Source: Euphorbia lathyris
Taxonomy: Eukaryota; Streptophyta; Magnoliopsida; Malpighiales; Euphorbiaceae
NCBI RefSeq assembly: GCF_963576675.1
Contig: NC_088919.1
Span: 62,516,578 to 62,580,577 of the forward strand
Reading direction: 5' to 3'
Length of the DNA: 64,000 nt
Both the position numbers and the translations under genes were made by a program. Positions 35,625 through 48,505 of this stretch are shown one piece after another; positions within the stretch are counted from its first letter, which is position 1; each line of letters starts with the position of its first letter. The notes beneath the pieces were generated by a model, which made no database searches, was not told the origin of the DNA, and was given only the letters and a program-made list of their open reading frames with translations.

Positions 35625-38600
35625 ATGGATTTGGATAAATACGATGGTACGAAGGGCATGGATGCGGGTTTTGAGAACCTGACTGCAGTGGCCCCTTTCC
35701 AGGATCCTGCTTCACATCTGAGCCGGACCCATGCTAACCAGGTAAGTACCCCTTACTCTTTTATTCTTTGACTAGACTTCTAGGCTTTAGTAGCCCTACT
35801 TTGAATATGATTTGCATGCTAACCTCTAAGCCGTTTAGAAGACCTTTAGTTAGAAAACGCGAATTTCTATGCACGTAAGCAATGCTTTATTTATTTTTTT
35901 TTTTGAAAGAATTTGACCTATATGCATGTGAATAGTACAAATACGAACAATGCATGCCAACAGTAAAAACGTGAATAGCACGTGAATAGTGAAAACATGA
36001 ATAGTGCACCTGAGTAGTAAAAACATGAATGATGCATGTTAACCGGAAAAACGTGAATAGTGCACATGAATAGTACAAACGTGAATAGTGCGCGTGAATA
36101 GTAAAAACGTGAATAGTAAAACCATTGAATAATGCATGCTAACCGCAAAGTGAAAACGTGAATAGCGCACGTGAATAGTAAAACGTGAATAGTGCACATG
36201 AATAGTGCACGTGAATAGTAAAAACGTGAATAGTGCACGCGAATAGTAAAAAAACATAAACGACTAAATCAAATGCTTTTGACCTACGTTAGAATTGGAT
36301 TGATCTCCTTGCCAACACGCGGGAGAGTGGAACACCAAAGAATAATGAATTATACAAATGATCCTATGAATGACACCTCACGGGGTAACGACCCTAACTG
36401 ACTGGTAGTTCTAAGTTAGACCTAAGCATGACCGAAAGAACAACTAGATTAACAGACTTTTATGCATCGAAGCGAGGTTCTCGAGGAGTAATGATTTTAG
36501 CTGGGTCCCTTTCCTTACCCGTCCTGTTTCTTCCAGGTTCTTGAGATTTCAGGGACCACCGAGGGTATCCACCTCTGGCATGCCATGCTTAGCCCGGCGG
36601 CCAAAGCCCGGGTCCGAGAGTTGGGCTTCGAGCTCTTTATCCAGGCGCTGCCACGCGCCAACGGAGTATGTGATCGTTTCAGCCTGCGCGCCTTGTGTGA
36701 GAGATGGGTAGACTCGACCCACACCTTTCACTTTTTGTTTGGGGAGATGACAATCTCACCTCGTGACTTCTCCCTGCTGACCGGGTTGCGGGGGAGCGGT
36801 ACCCCGGTTCCCCTTTTCTTGGATATGGTGCGTCCCCGGGTCGACCGCGATGAGCTAGCTGCTTTGATTAGACCAGGAGTCTATACAGGGGTCGGGTCCA
36901 CCCCGGTGAAGTTTATCACCATATTAGGACTATTGAGTCGCAGGGATTCCTGTGGGCTGGACGACACCGATCAGGCTGTTCGCAGCTTTCTTCTGTATGC
37001 TTTGGGCGAGACGGTCTTCCGCACCAAGAGCGGGACGATACACGCGGGTCTCATCCAGGCCTTTCGTGATTTGGACGCAGTGTCGTCTTATGATTGGGCA
37101 GGAGCCGGCTTGGCTTTTCTGTATAAGTTTTTGGATCTGACCTGCCGGAAGCGCAAGGACTTCGGTGGTTACACCTTTGCTCTCATAGTACGTTTTTCAT
37201 CCTTAACTTGTTTCTTTATTCTTTTCACGATTTCTGTTAGTAACCTTTGTTTCTGCGAGTAGGTTTGGGCCTATGAGAGGCGAATCCTTCCATGCGAGCG
37301 CCGATGCAGACCGCGGGTGGTTAGGCCTCCGCTTATGGCTCGGTGGAGTGAGTTTGATCTAGGCGCCGAGAAGAGGCGGAAGGTAACGCGATTCTTAGCG
37401 TGGATTGACTCACGGACTTTGGGGGAGGTGAACATCTTCTAATTACGCTAGATTTTCGTTTGATCAGACTTGACTTTTCTCTTTTGTTTTCAGATTCGGT
37501 TTAGGTGGGATGACCTCGACTTCGGTCCCGATTACGCATACGTCACCCGCATCCAGGGGCAGCAGTGCTTACTTACCGGCCCCTGCGTGCGGGCATGGTA
37601 CTTGGGCGACCGGGGCATCACCGGGATTAGTGCCTCGCATTGGACACCAGGCGAGATCCCTGCCTCCATGTTTGCGGTGCGGACCATGCCTCTGTCGGAT
37701 ATTCATCGTGATTTGACCCGCCGCTTTGCCCCTAGAGATGTATGGGACCATGCAGGGGGCCGCGCTCTTTATTTATCGACACTATTGACCCTGATGGACG
37801 TCCCTGAGATTATGATGGAGGTGGACTCTGTGGCAGACGTGTTTTCAGTGGAGGCTGTCGCTGCAGTCTTTGGTCGGGAGGAGGTTCCGGTGAGTGGTTC
37901 GACCTATTTATTTTTATTTACGAGGTGGTTAGTGGTATTTATTGTGCATTTGCTTGCAGGAGGGTTCCTGGAGAAGTGCCCACACGTCCGATTTTTTTTG
38001 ATGGGGCCCAGGCTCAGACGTCTGCGAGCGAGCCGTCACATTGTACCGGCGAGTCCTCTGGTGCTGCTCGACCAGAGTGGCCCCCTCTAGGCGTACCTAT
38101 CCCCAACTTCGGGAGAGACTTCTCGATAATTTGCTATGACGAAATCCGGAGTGGCCTATGCCGGTGTTGAGATGGCTCCTCCTGCTTTCACATCGAGGAT
38201 ACCGTTTGATCCCTCAGACGCTCTCCAGACTTCGAGGGAGACGTGCACCGACTATGTGGGGCTATCTGGTTATTTCTGAGAGCGACTCAGCCTTCGTTGC
38301 GCCAGCCACCTGGTAAGTATCCTTATTTTATTTTAGTGTAGTGGAATGTATGCACATATGTATGTATGACTTCTGTTGTTGCCTTGTTTCAATGTTCTCT
38401 TTTCTTTTTTTTTTCTTTTTTTTTACAGAGCGATCTCCATGCAAACGAGCAGAGGTGGAGTGATTCGCAGTGGGAGGCCGATGCCAGGGTCGGCCAGGTC
38501 TATCGGGAGAGAAATGACCATTGGTCCGGGGTGATACGAGCGGAGACCGAGGGGCATCTTGCTGCTGAGGAGAGGACGCGAGCGGAGACCGCGGGACGCC

Positions 38601-38704
38601 TTGCCGCCAAGGAGAGACTTCGAGTTGCCGAGGAGGCCTTATCTGCGGAGCGGTCTTCCCGTCTAAGGGACTTTGAGGATTACTGGGATCTTCCTCCTTA
38701 TTAG
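35625..38704 (+). pseudogene. Antisense plant mobile domain (PMD) gene inside the retrotransposon
   Basis: Exons that fit GT-AG and keep phase 0: 35625-35741, 36537-37187, 37263-37427, 37494-37889, then 37960 onward. A last exon runs from 38429 to the TAG at 38702-38704. The product has the PMD (aminotransferase-like) words FHFLFGEMTISPRDFSLLTG and GSGTPVPL, then VWAYERRILPC and WDDLDFG. It ends in a charged coiled-coil-like segment (AEERTRAETAGRLAAKERL). An extra T in a T8 run near 37991-37998 shifts the frame, and a further break near 38140-38170 follows, so this copy is probably disabled. PMD proteins occur in plant transposons and in host genes such as MAIN/MAIL1. Antisense extra ORFs are known in some Tat elements. 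Role unknown. Confidence 0.75.
35925..36250. repeat. GTGAATAGT-type short repeats in the PMD gene intron 1
   Basis: About 20 imperfect units of ACGTGAATAGT or GTGAATAGTAAAA fill the first intron of the antisense gene. Minus-strand open frames here are repeat products. Confidence 0.9.
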
Positions 38705-39179
38705 GCTCATTATTTATGGCTTTGTAGCTTTTTATTAGAATTACCCCGATGTATAGCTTGTGTATAGGGAAAGGGGTGGATAATACGTATGCTTTTTTTT
38801 TTTGTTTTTGTGAAAAGGGAGGTAAGAAATGTATAACTCATGATTCATATTACCATGCATTCAGTAGATTGTAATGATTCCAATCATCCTCTTCAAATAT
38901 ATTCATGCATTTATTTATTTACAAACAATAGAAATACTTAGCCGCTTATACTTTATTTTTATAACTGCTCAAGATACAACTACTGTTACCAGGACCTGCC
39001 TTTTTCGGTTTTCAGATCCCAGCGATTTTTTATCTCTCCTTTTACTATCCCGGAATTTTCAAATGAGTGCCCTTTCGGGTTTTCACCCATTGGGATGTCC
39101 CTTATTGTTGCATAGGCCGCCCTTTGCGGGTTTTCAACCAATCGGGAATTTTCATTTCTTTTCTTTCTTTTTTTTTCTT
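38705..39179. other. Spacer between antisense PMD gene and pol, no gene
   Basis: Downstream of the PMD stop and of the pol stop, where the two convergent genes meet. Three related lines of the type GCCCTTTCGGGTTTTCA occur near 39000, 39070 and 39120. No coding sequence recognised. Confidence 0.5.
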
Positions 39180-42100
39180 TTACGAAAAGTATTTCTTAAG
39201 CCTATCCAGATTGGTAGGTTCGGAGAACTCCATGCCGTCCATAGTAGTAAGCTTCACCGCCCCTTTGCTTAGGATTTTCTTCACGAGGAATGGTCCTTCC
39301 CAGTTTGGCCTGAACTTGCCCCTAGGGTCGGTGTGCGTCATTCGGATCTGCTTCAGCACCAGGTCCCCGTCTTTGATAGGGCTGGCCTTGACCTTTTTGT
39401 TGAAGGCCCGGGCCATCCTTCTCTGATATAACTGTACATGATAAAGAGCCTCCATCCTTTTCTCGTCCACCAATGCTAACTGCTTATATCGCTTCTTCAC
39501 CCATTCCATCTCGGGAATCTCTGCTTCTACTGCGATTCTCAACGATCGCTTTTCAATCTCAATTGGGAGAACGGCTTCTGCACCATATACCAAGGAGAAC
39601 GGCGTTGCCCCAGTTGACGTTCTAATCGTCGTGCGATAAGCCCATAAAGCGAGCGGAAGCTGCTCGTGCCAATTCCGATGCGACTCCACTGTCTTTACAA
39701 GAATTCTTTTAAGGTTCTTATTAGCCGCCTCTACTGCACCATTAGCTTGTGGGCGATACGGAGAAGACCTATGATGCTCAATACCGTACTCTTGGAAGAG
39801 ACTTCTCACTTCTCCCTGAAACTGGACCCCATTATCCGTGATCATATGATGAGGCACTCCGAACCTGGTGATTAGGTGCTTTTCAATGAACTTCCTCATC
39901 TGCTTAGACCCCAACTTGCTAAATGATTCTGCTTCTACCTACTTGGTGAAGTAATCAATGGCGACTGCAATGAATTTGTGTCCGTTCGACGCATTAGGCC
40001 TCACCTCCCCGATGATATCAATGCCCCAAGCTGCAAACGGCCAAATGGGTGCTAGCACGTGTAGTTCCATAGCTGGTAAGTGATTATAATCTCCGTGGAT
40101 TTGACAATCATGGCATTTCTTTGCATATTCGTTACAATCTCTTTCCATGGTGAGCCAATAGAAGCCTTGCCTTATGATTTTCTTTGCCAATACTGCTCCT
40201 CCCATATGGGCTCCACAAATTCCCGAGTGTACTGACTTCATTGCCTCATGGGCTTCTCCCGCATCCAAGCACCTCAGTTGTAAACCATCGGTGTGCCTTT
40301 TGTAAAGCAAGTCATTGTGGATGACAAATTGCTGAGCTAACCTTCTGATCACCGCTTGATCCCTAAGTTCTGATTCTTCTGGGTACGTTCCACTCTTCAT
40401 GAAGTTTACGATATCGAAATACCAAGGCTTTTCATCTGCCCCCAACAGCATTACATCTTCGTAGCATGGTTTGTGAGACCTCCTCAGCACCAAAGGCTTT
40501 GAGGCAAGATTCCGGGGATTATCCCATACCGACACCAAAGTGGCCAAAGCATCTGCTGCCTGGTTCTGTGTTCGAGGAATGTGATAGAAACGACACTCGC
40601 TGAATCTCTGCGCCAATCCCTCCAACTGGTCTAGGTATAGACGCAACCTTTCTTCCCTTACTTCCCAGTTTCCCTGAGCTTGTTCGATAATCAGTTTTGA
40701 GTCGCCCCAGATTTCAACATATGCTGCTCCCAGTGCTGCTAATGACTCCAACCCATAGATGCACGCTTCGTATTCGGCCATATTATTGGTGAGAGGGAAG
40801 GATAACTTCTTAGCCATTGGGACCGTTTCTCCTTCTGGTGAGATAAGTAGCACTCCTACTCCGGCTCCATTTGAGTTAACCGCTCCATCGAAGAACATTT
40901 TCCACGGTATAACTTCTATTGCGTTCAAGTGCTCATCGGGGAACTCATAATTTATCTCTTCCTCTTCCGTATTTAGAGGCTGATTGGCCAGAAATTCCGC
41001 TACAGCTCTCCCCTTGATAACTTTCTTTGTTACATATTCGATGTCAAATTCGGACAAGAGCAACAACCATCGGGCTAGCTTCCCTGTTAGAGACGGAGTT
41101 CGGTACAGATACTTCACGGGATCCATCCGAGAAATAATGATCACTTTGTAAGATTGAAAATAGTGTCGCAGTTTCTTTGTTAACCATACTACTGCCACGC
41201 ACGTCTTTTCGATCATGTTATACTTAAGCTCGTATTCTAGGAACTTCTTACTCAGATAATACACCGCGTGCTCCACACCGGTGTCCCCTTCTTGGGCCAA
41301 CATTGCCCCAATAGATCGCTCCTCGATCGCTACATAGAGAAGAAGCGGTTTTCCAAGTTTAGGCGGTCTCAGAACCGGTGGATTAGACAGATAGTTCCGG
41401 ACACTCTCCAATACTTGCTGGCACCTATCATTCCAAACCATGGGTTGATCTTTCCGTAGCAGCTTAAAGATCGGCTCGCAGATCGCAGTGAGTCGTGCTA
41501 TGAACCGACTGAAATACTGAACCTGCCCTAGGAATCCTCTCACTTCTTTCTCATTCTTTGGCGCCGGCATTTCTTGTATGGCCTTTACTTTGTCGGGATC
41601 CACCTCAATCCCCTTGTTACTGATCACATAGCCTAAGATCTTCCCCGATGAAACGCCAAAGAAGCACTTTTTCGGGTTCAACCTTAGCTTGAATTCCGCG
41701 ATTCGGGCCAAAAACTTCTCAAGTGCAGCAAAATGCCCCTCTCTCGTCTCCGACTTGACCATCATGTCGTCCACATAGACTTCCACCTCTTTGTGTATCA
41801 TATCATGGAACAGTTCCGTAGCCATCCGTTGATAAGTTGCCCTGGCGTTTTTCAAACCAAACGGCATTACCCTATAGCAGTACGTTCCCCACTCAGTCGT
41901 GAACGAGGTCTTTGCCTTGTGCTTCTTGGCCATCTGAACTTGCATGTAGCCCATGAAACCATCCACATTCGTGTGTAAGACACTGGATGCTGCACTGTCA
42001 ATCAATACATCGATATGAGGCAACGCAAACTCATCTTTGGGGCACGCTTTGTTAAGATCTCTGTAATCAATGCACATTCTCACTTTTCCGTCTTTCTTTA

Positions 42101-43169
42101 CGATTGGCACTACATTTGCGACCCACGGAGGATAGTCAATTACTTCGATGAAACCTGCCTCTAACTGTTTCTTCACCTCTTCTCTGATCTTACCTGCCCA
42201 TTCCGGCCTCATGCGACGGAGCTTCTGTTTCACGGGCTTAGCATCGGGGTATGTTGGGATACGGTGAGTTACGATTGATTGATCAATTCTTGGCATGTCT
42301 TCGTATGTCCAAGCAAACACTATTTCGTATTTTTTAATTATTCTCTCAAATTCTTTCCTCTCTTCAGTGGTTAATTCTTGAGCAATTTGTATAAGTTTAG
42401 GATTTTCATCCGTGCCAAGATTGAAAGTTGACATTTCTATTGTATTGATTTCAAATGTAGGCATGTTATATGAATGATAATGCATGGAATGATCAGAATC
42501 AACATCAAGCAAGTAAGCAAAATCAGAATTCATTTCATGGATAGTGTTGGCGAGTACATCATCGGATTCAAATAAAGCAGTAATACAATTTTCATCATCG
42601 GGGTTCTCAGGTTTCTCATAAGCCTTGGAGGTACTGGGCTCGTCCACCACTCCCACAGTTGCTTCAATAGTGATGACCTGCTCCTCAGCATTCAGATCTA
42701 ACATCATGATCTCCTCGACGAAACAGCTTGCCTTTCCTTTGCCCCAATCGGTAACGTCATTGAAGATCTCGAAACCCGGCAGTATCTTTCCTTCGGTGCT
42801 AGTCCATGACTCAGGAGCCCCCGAATAAACTTTCCTGTGACCCTCGTTCACAAAATACTTCTTTAGGCCCACTTTTCCTTCACCACCTGTGTTGGACGGA
42901 CCTCCCTGCTCATACCCCAAACCCCTCCGGGTTTTCTGACTCTTGAAATCCGGAAATTCTGGCAACCCTTGATGGTGGGCTCCCAAGCCCATACCGGGGA
43001 TGAAACCCCCTTTCATCATCTTCACCATATCGGTGGTCATGCTAGACTCGTAGATCCCAGAAACTTGGAATCCGAAAAAAAGCTGAGGCTCAATTCCCAA
43101 TGCCGCCACTGAACTTAATTTCTCAGCTCTGATCGTCACTATCTCCTCCCCGAAGGGAAATTTGATCAT
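39180..43169 (-). pseudogene. pol of the Ogre-like element: G-patch, RT, RNase H, aRNH, integrase
   Basis: Same frame as gag-pro, separated from it by one stop (43170-43172). In order: G-patch-like block (GMGLGAHHQGLPE, about residue 59), reverse transcriptase (MCIDYRDLNKACP; YVDDM at about 41763-41777), RNase H (about 41400-41010), a second archaeal-type RNase H (FFDGAVNSNGAG, about 40900-40520), zinc-binding integrase head (CHDCQIHGD) and integrase core (WGIDIIGE, ITDNGVQF). A nonsense codon at 39936-39938 splits the integrase core; the frame then resumes to 39180. There is no frameshift. No Ogre-type intron is needed between protease and RT, because the frame is open throughout. Confidence 0.92.
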
Positions 43170-46100
43170 CTAGTGGAGCGTGGAGGGCACACCTCCCAAC
43201 TTCTGGAACCATGGACGTCCCAACAACACGGCAAACGTCACCGATATATCCAGCACAGTGAATTCAGTCTCCTCTTCATGCGGCCCTACTTTCAGCTTAG
43301 CCTTAAAAACTCCTTTAATGTGCCTACGACTATCATCATAGGCCCTGATCACGGTTTTCGAGGCAGTCAAATCTCCTCTTTCTACTCCCAACTTGGACAA
43401 AAGTTTCAATGGGCAAACATTAATGGCCGATCCATCATCGACCATCACACAGCTAGTCTTTTTCCCGTTAATTTCAGCTCGGATGTACAAAGGCTTGTTG
43501 TGAGCCTTCCCCTCTTCTGGGAGATCTTCGTTAGTGAACGTGATTTCGGTCTTCTTCCGGGCCATAATTGCCCCAACTAATGCTGCCGGCTCAGTATCGG
43601 TAGAAATAACCAAATTCTGCAGCTCTTTCATCAGATTTTCACGGTGGTATTTGGAATGGCATAAGACTTCCCACACCGTAGACTTAGTTTGTGTTTTCTT
43701 CAACTGCTCGAGGACCTGGTCATCTGGCTCGGGAGCCGATCCTTCCCCTATCTCAGTCTCACCCACGGGTGCCTTTCCCTCGGCCACCCAACCTGATCTT
43801 GTCATGACAGCAATTTCTGGCTCTTCATCAGATTCATCCCAAATATTGATAGGAATTCTCCGATCAGTATCCTCCACATCCGAGGAACTTTCCCAAATGT
43901 CCACAATCATCAGATCCATTACGTGAGGAACGTTTGAATTCAAATAAAAGGGATCCGCTGATCCATACAAAGCCCAGCCTATTAAATCATCATAATCCTT
44001 GAGGGATACTCTGCTCATCCTCCTTGCTGCCAACAGAATTGCGCCTCTCTGTATGCACATGAGTTGCACCTTATCACTCATCGTTTCACGACACTGCTCG
44101 TAGCGGTGCCTCCATCTCCTAACATAATCCACGAATGGTTCCTCGGGGAATTGCCTGATCCTATCTAGATCTTCCAGGGATCCCGTCCATGGAACATACA
44201 TCTCATATCTCGCCACAAAAGCATCCCTAAGCGGTATCCAGTGACCCATTTCCTCCTCTGATAGGCCTTGGTGCCACAACAAGGCTTCTCCCATAAGGGT
44301 TTCCGGGAAATGTTCATGTAATTCACATTGAGGGAACCCGACGTCATACATATGGTTGCGGAATAACCTTGCATGCTCAATAGGATCCCGATATCCACCA
44401 TACCTGGGCATTGCTAACACCACTTCAGGTGTCTCATAGGAGGGCGAGTCTGGTGTTTGTTCCGCAAGCATCCATACTGTATACTCTTTGATAAACCTCT
44501 TCATCATCGCGGCCCAATCGCACTTAATATGCATTGGGAGAGACATGTACCACATCAGCAGCTCCCCCATCAATGAATTGCAAAACAGGCTAGTGATCTC
44601 TTCTTCCTTAAAACCTAAAGGCCCCATGGCTGACAAGTAGAAGTGAAGATGTTCCATCGGATCCTTGTTGCCATTATATTTACTGACCTTCGGTAACAGA
44701 CGCTTGATAGGTCCAATCTGCATCGCAAAGCGCTCTGCGGTCCTGTCCTTAGCTCTCTAGTACTTTTCTAGGAATAGATTAGACAGTCATTCCCAATCAT
44801 GCTTGCAGGAGTCGGGCAACGAGTGGAACCATCCCAAAGGCTCGCCTATCAGCGAATGGTGGAACCACTGAGCGATCTCGTCCACCCCAAAAGATTCAAC
44901 AAACATATCGTGCATATACTCACGCAAGTGCACATCGGGATCTTCCCCTCCACTAAACAGACTTAATTTTGGCACAATAGTCCGAGACGACCCTTCCCCG
45001 GTCTCTTCAGCACTATCTTCATCATACGGTGCTCCACCGTCCAAACCTTCATCCATCGGTTCACCCTTCTGTTCTTTGCCAAGGAAGGACACATATAGAC
45101 CAGTTCCTACATTGCTCTTCTCATCGGAGTCCAACAACTCCTCTTCATTTTCCCCGAAGGATTCCACAACCCTGCTTTCTTTCAGCCCGACTCCGATCAT
45201 GCTCACCCTATGATTAGGCAGTGGATTACGCCTAGTGGAAGGGTTTGCCGACGAAGGATCAGCTATCTTCTTCTCCTCAATCAAATCTTGGATCTCATGC
45301 TTCAACCTCTCACAGTTCTCAATAGTATGCCCATAACTGCTGTGGAATTCGCAGTATCCCCTAGCTTGTATCTGCGGAGAAGGTGGTGCTTTGTTATAAG
45401 GAGTGAGGGCTTTCAACAATCCCTTTTTCTGCAATCGTTCGAAAACTTTTGTGCAGGTCTGATCAAATTTGGCAAACTGCCTCTTTTCGATAGCATTAAG
45501 ATCAAGCACTTTCACCGTGGCCGATTCTGTACTCGCGCTTGGCCCTCCGGCACTATATCCAGACTTTGTCCACTTGGTATAAGCTTTCTTCGGCTCACCA
45601 TCCCCCTCAACTATCAAGGCGCAACTATACATCTGATTAAAATCGGTGAAAGGCATATACCGCAGCTCATTCTTAATATATGGCAACGTGTTGCCAATTA
45701 CCATTCGGATCTGATCCTGCTCAAGCGGCTTTTGCTTCATAACTACCGCCTTGGCTCTCCATCTCCTTACAAAATCAGAAAAAGATTCCCCGGCCTGCTG
45801 CTTAGTGCTCTCTAGCTCCTTCAGAGTAACCTCAAGCATAGTATTGAAAATATACTGAGCGATAAATGACTTTGCCAACTCCTTCCAATCTCTTTTCGTA
45901 ACCATCGGCAACGCATGGACCCATATGAGGGCAGCCCCCTCCAGATAAGTGTTAAACAGACCCAGGACTTGATCCTCAGTCAGGATCGTGTGCTTCATTA
46001 CTGTGACATACTGATTCATGTGGGCTGTAGGATCCCCAGTTCCATCAAACTTTTTCATGTCAAGGAGCCGGAATTTCAAAGGCAAAGCAGTTGCCGACAA

Positions 46101-46538
46101 ACAATTCTTCAAGTTATAAAAGTCCTGACTTCCTGAGCTTCCCCCACGTAGATCCTGCACCTCCTGAGTGATATGTTGCTTCCACTCCTCTTCCTTAGCC
46201 TTCTCTTTCTCGAGCTGTTTCTGGATATAGTCCCGATAGTCATCCTCGTTCCCAAAGCGGGGACCAGTGTTTGCCTCATTCTCAGCGCGCTTACTACCAC
46301 TCTTGTTATCTTTCAACGCCAGCTCAGCTAGCTGGGCCAAAATTGCGGCCAGCTGATCATTAATGTTGTTCACAGAGTTTTCCAATTCGGCCACCTTTTC
46401 ATCGGTCGCAGACATACTGACAGAAGACTGAGTATACTCGGACGAAGATGATCCGGAAGCCACAGCTACCGATTCAGAACTGTCTATCTGTAGCTGATCA
46501 AACTGCCTGACTAGCCGATTACTCTCGCGAAACCACAA
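43170..46538 (-). pseudogene. gag-protease of the Ogre-like element with four gag-like modules
   Basis: One frame from the ATG at 46538, broken by TGA (44784-44786) and TAG (44757-44759), ending at TAG 43170-43172. Four modules share the pattern [FY]xGxxDPxxH, a central SLxGExLxW-like line and a terminal FxxxY: about 46076-45744 (FDGTGDPTAH), 44975-44760 (FSGGEDPDVH), 44723-44475 (YNGNKDPMEH) and 44405-44094 (YGGYRDPIEH). Modules 1 and 4 also share ESFSDFVRRW/EPFVDYVRRW. After module 1 comes a CX2HX4HX4C knuckle (CEFHSSYGHTIENC). The aspartic protease has VDDGSAINV near 43437 and LLGRPW near 43215. Family role: capsid formation and polyprotein cleavage. Confidence 0.88.
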
Positions 46539-48486
46539 CCACTTAATGATGACGTCTGCGCGACCGATATCAATTAGTATGTATGCATGATTTTATATGC
46601 ATGATTCGTGGTGTGTGCGTTTATTATTTACGAATATATAAGATAAGAAGAACAAATGTTAGTCTAATTACACGCATCACAACATCTCTCTTCCACCCTT
46701 ATTCCTCCACACACTCGATGGTCCAAGTCTCTTTCCTAGGATTTTGGTTTGGGGCTCACATTGCGGTCCAGGGGACGAGTGATGCCGTCGATTATTGCGG
46801 AAAAAGTAAATCATCCATCAGACAATACAGTTCGTTTTAACGTATCAACGTTCAGTGACTAAGATATCGACCAAATTGGATTGTCCTTTCGAAATAACTC
46901 GTGTTTTGTTATTTCACGAGACGCATTAGTTCGGGTTTTGACTCCCTTTCGAGCGTATCTCGGATTTAGACGCGGTACGAGTTATTCTTCTGGTTCAATC
47001 GTTCGTTATTGACAATGATTCGTTCCCTTTTATTCACGTGGGTTCGTGTCTCGATTTTTGGATTACAACGGGATCTTTTGGATCTATCGAGAGATGTAAC
47101 CACGTGTTTGTTTAGTGAGAGTGTCACTTTTGGATTTTATTCTTAGGGAACGGAATTATCACGTAACGTGTTTGTTCCTAGCGTTAAGATTCGCTTGCTC
47201 ATTTTAGCTACGTGAAAAGACGGCGAGTCTTATTCAAGCGCACGATAATCTCTCGGCTAGCAACAAATTTTTACTTCTTCCAATTTACGGGATATATCAT
47301 CCTAGCGTGGTTATAGAAAATCAACGTTTCGTTGAATCGCATGCTTATTCGAAGCAGGGATATTATCGTTCTTTTTCATTCAGGCACGAGTTAAGCAAGC
47401 ACGCATGTCGGGCCATATTTCTTGCAGTTTTGGTAACGGTCGAAATGATCGAGCCATTAGTCAAACCCACAGTCTCGTCCATTTGGTGCAATCATACGGT
47501 TTAGCTTAATTCGGCTTCGTGATTTTAAACGGCGTATATACCAGTTCTAGGCACGTATTTAACGACATTGGTTCATTTTCTTTAACTACTCTCGGGATTG
47601 ACATATATCGTAGATACAGAATGATTTTGGTCGTTTGTTTATTTTCCTTTTATTTTCTTAGTCACTTTTGCGTATACGTCCATTTCTCCTTAGAACAACG
47701 CAAGTTATAACATAAGAGCTCATTTTTTATTCGAAAGGGACGGGTCACGTTTATGAAACTCTTTACGTTACGACAAGGTCGTTTGAAACAGAAATGTTCT
47801 TCGTTTTCGTTTTGTCATAATCTCATTTTATCCCAACGTATTTAAAGAATGTGAACAACGGCTATCGTTAATATAGTCTTTTGAATCGAGATACGACTAT
47901 CCTTAATATCAAATCGATTTGTACTAATACGTGCTTACGTCATAACGTGTTTCCTGAACATGTGCCTTCTTCGGGACACGGAAAGGGACTAGGCGGGTCG
48001 CACAAGTTCATTCATACGAGATGACTAAGTCGTCTTTAGTTCGAATCGTTTCGATGCTTTGGGGCAGTTTATATATCGGTTTAAGAGTATATATTAACGT
48101 TCCGTTTCATTTTCTTTACGTATTTTAGGATTAGACACGTATCATGGCAATTTGAAAACACGAATTGATTCATTTATCACAAAAATAGTAACGGGTAATC
48201 CTATGGCAACTTCTAAGGCTGCTATATGCTGACACGGCTGACCGCGGGACCTCACAGGATCGCACAAATTCGCCCCTAACGAATGGATGGGGACCTTTTG
48301 GCGTCTTACTGTAAGGGGGAACTTACACTAGCCTCTTTCGAGCGACGAATGGACTCTCACTAGAGGTTTCGCGGAAATTACCCAAAAGGTTTGCAATAAT
48401 GCGTATGAATGCATACGAAAAGAAATAATACGATCCGTCCCCGTTAAAGGCTTAATACACGGCTTCCGGAATCAAATTTCTCGCTT
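46539..48486 (-). other. Leader between 5' LTR and gag, no gene
   Basis: Nearly 2 kb without a credible open frame on the element's strand. Ogre elements described in other plants carry an ORF1 here; none is seen. Short conserved-looking stretches occur near 48230-48370. Confidence 0.55.
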
Positions 48487-48503
48487 CCCCAGCAGAGTCG
48501 CCA
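48487..48503 (-). promoter_or_regulatory. Primer-binding site of the Ogre-like element
   Basis: TGGCGACTCTGCTGGGG on the minus strand, two bases inside the 5' LTR edge. TGG at the start pairs with tRNA CCA ends. I associate this sequence with tRNA-Arg priming in Ogre elements. Confidence 0.78.
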
Positions 48504-48505
48504 CT

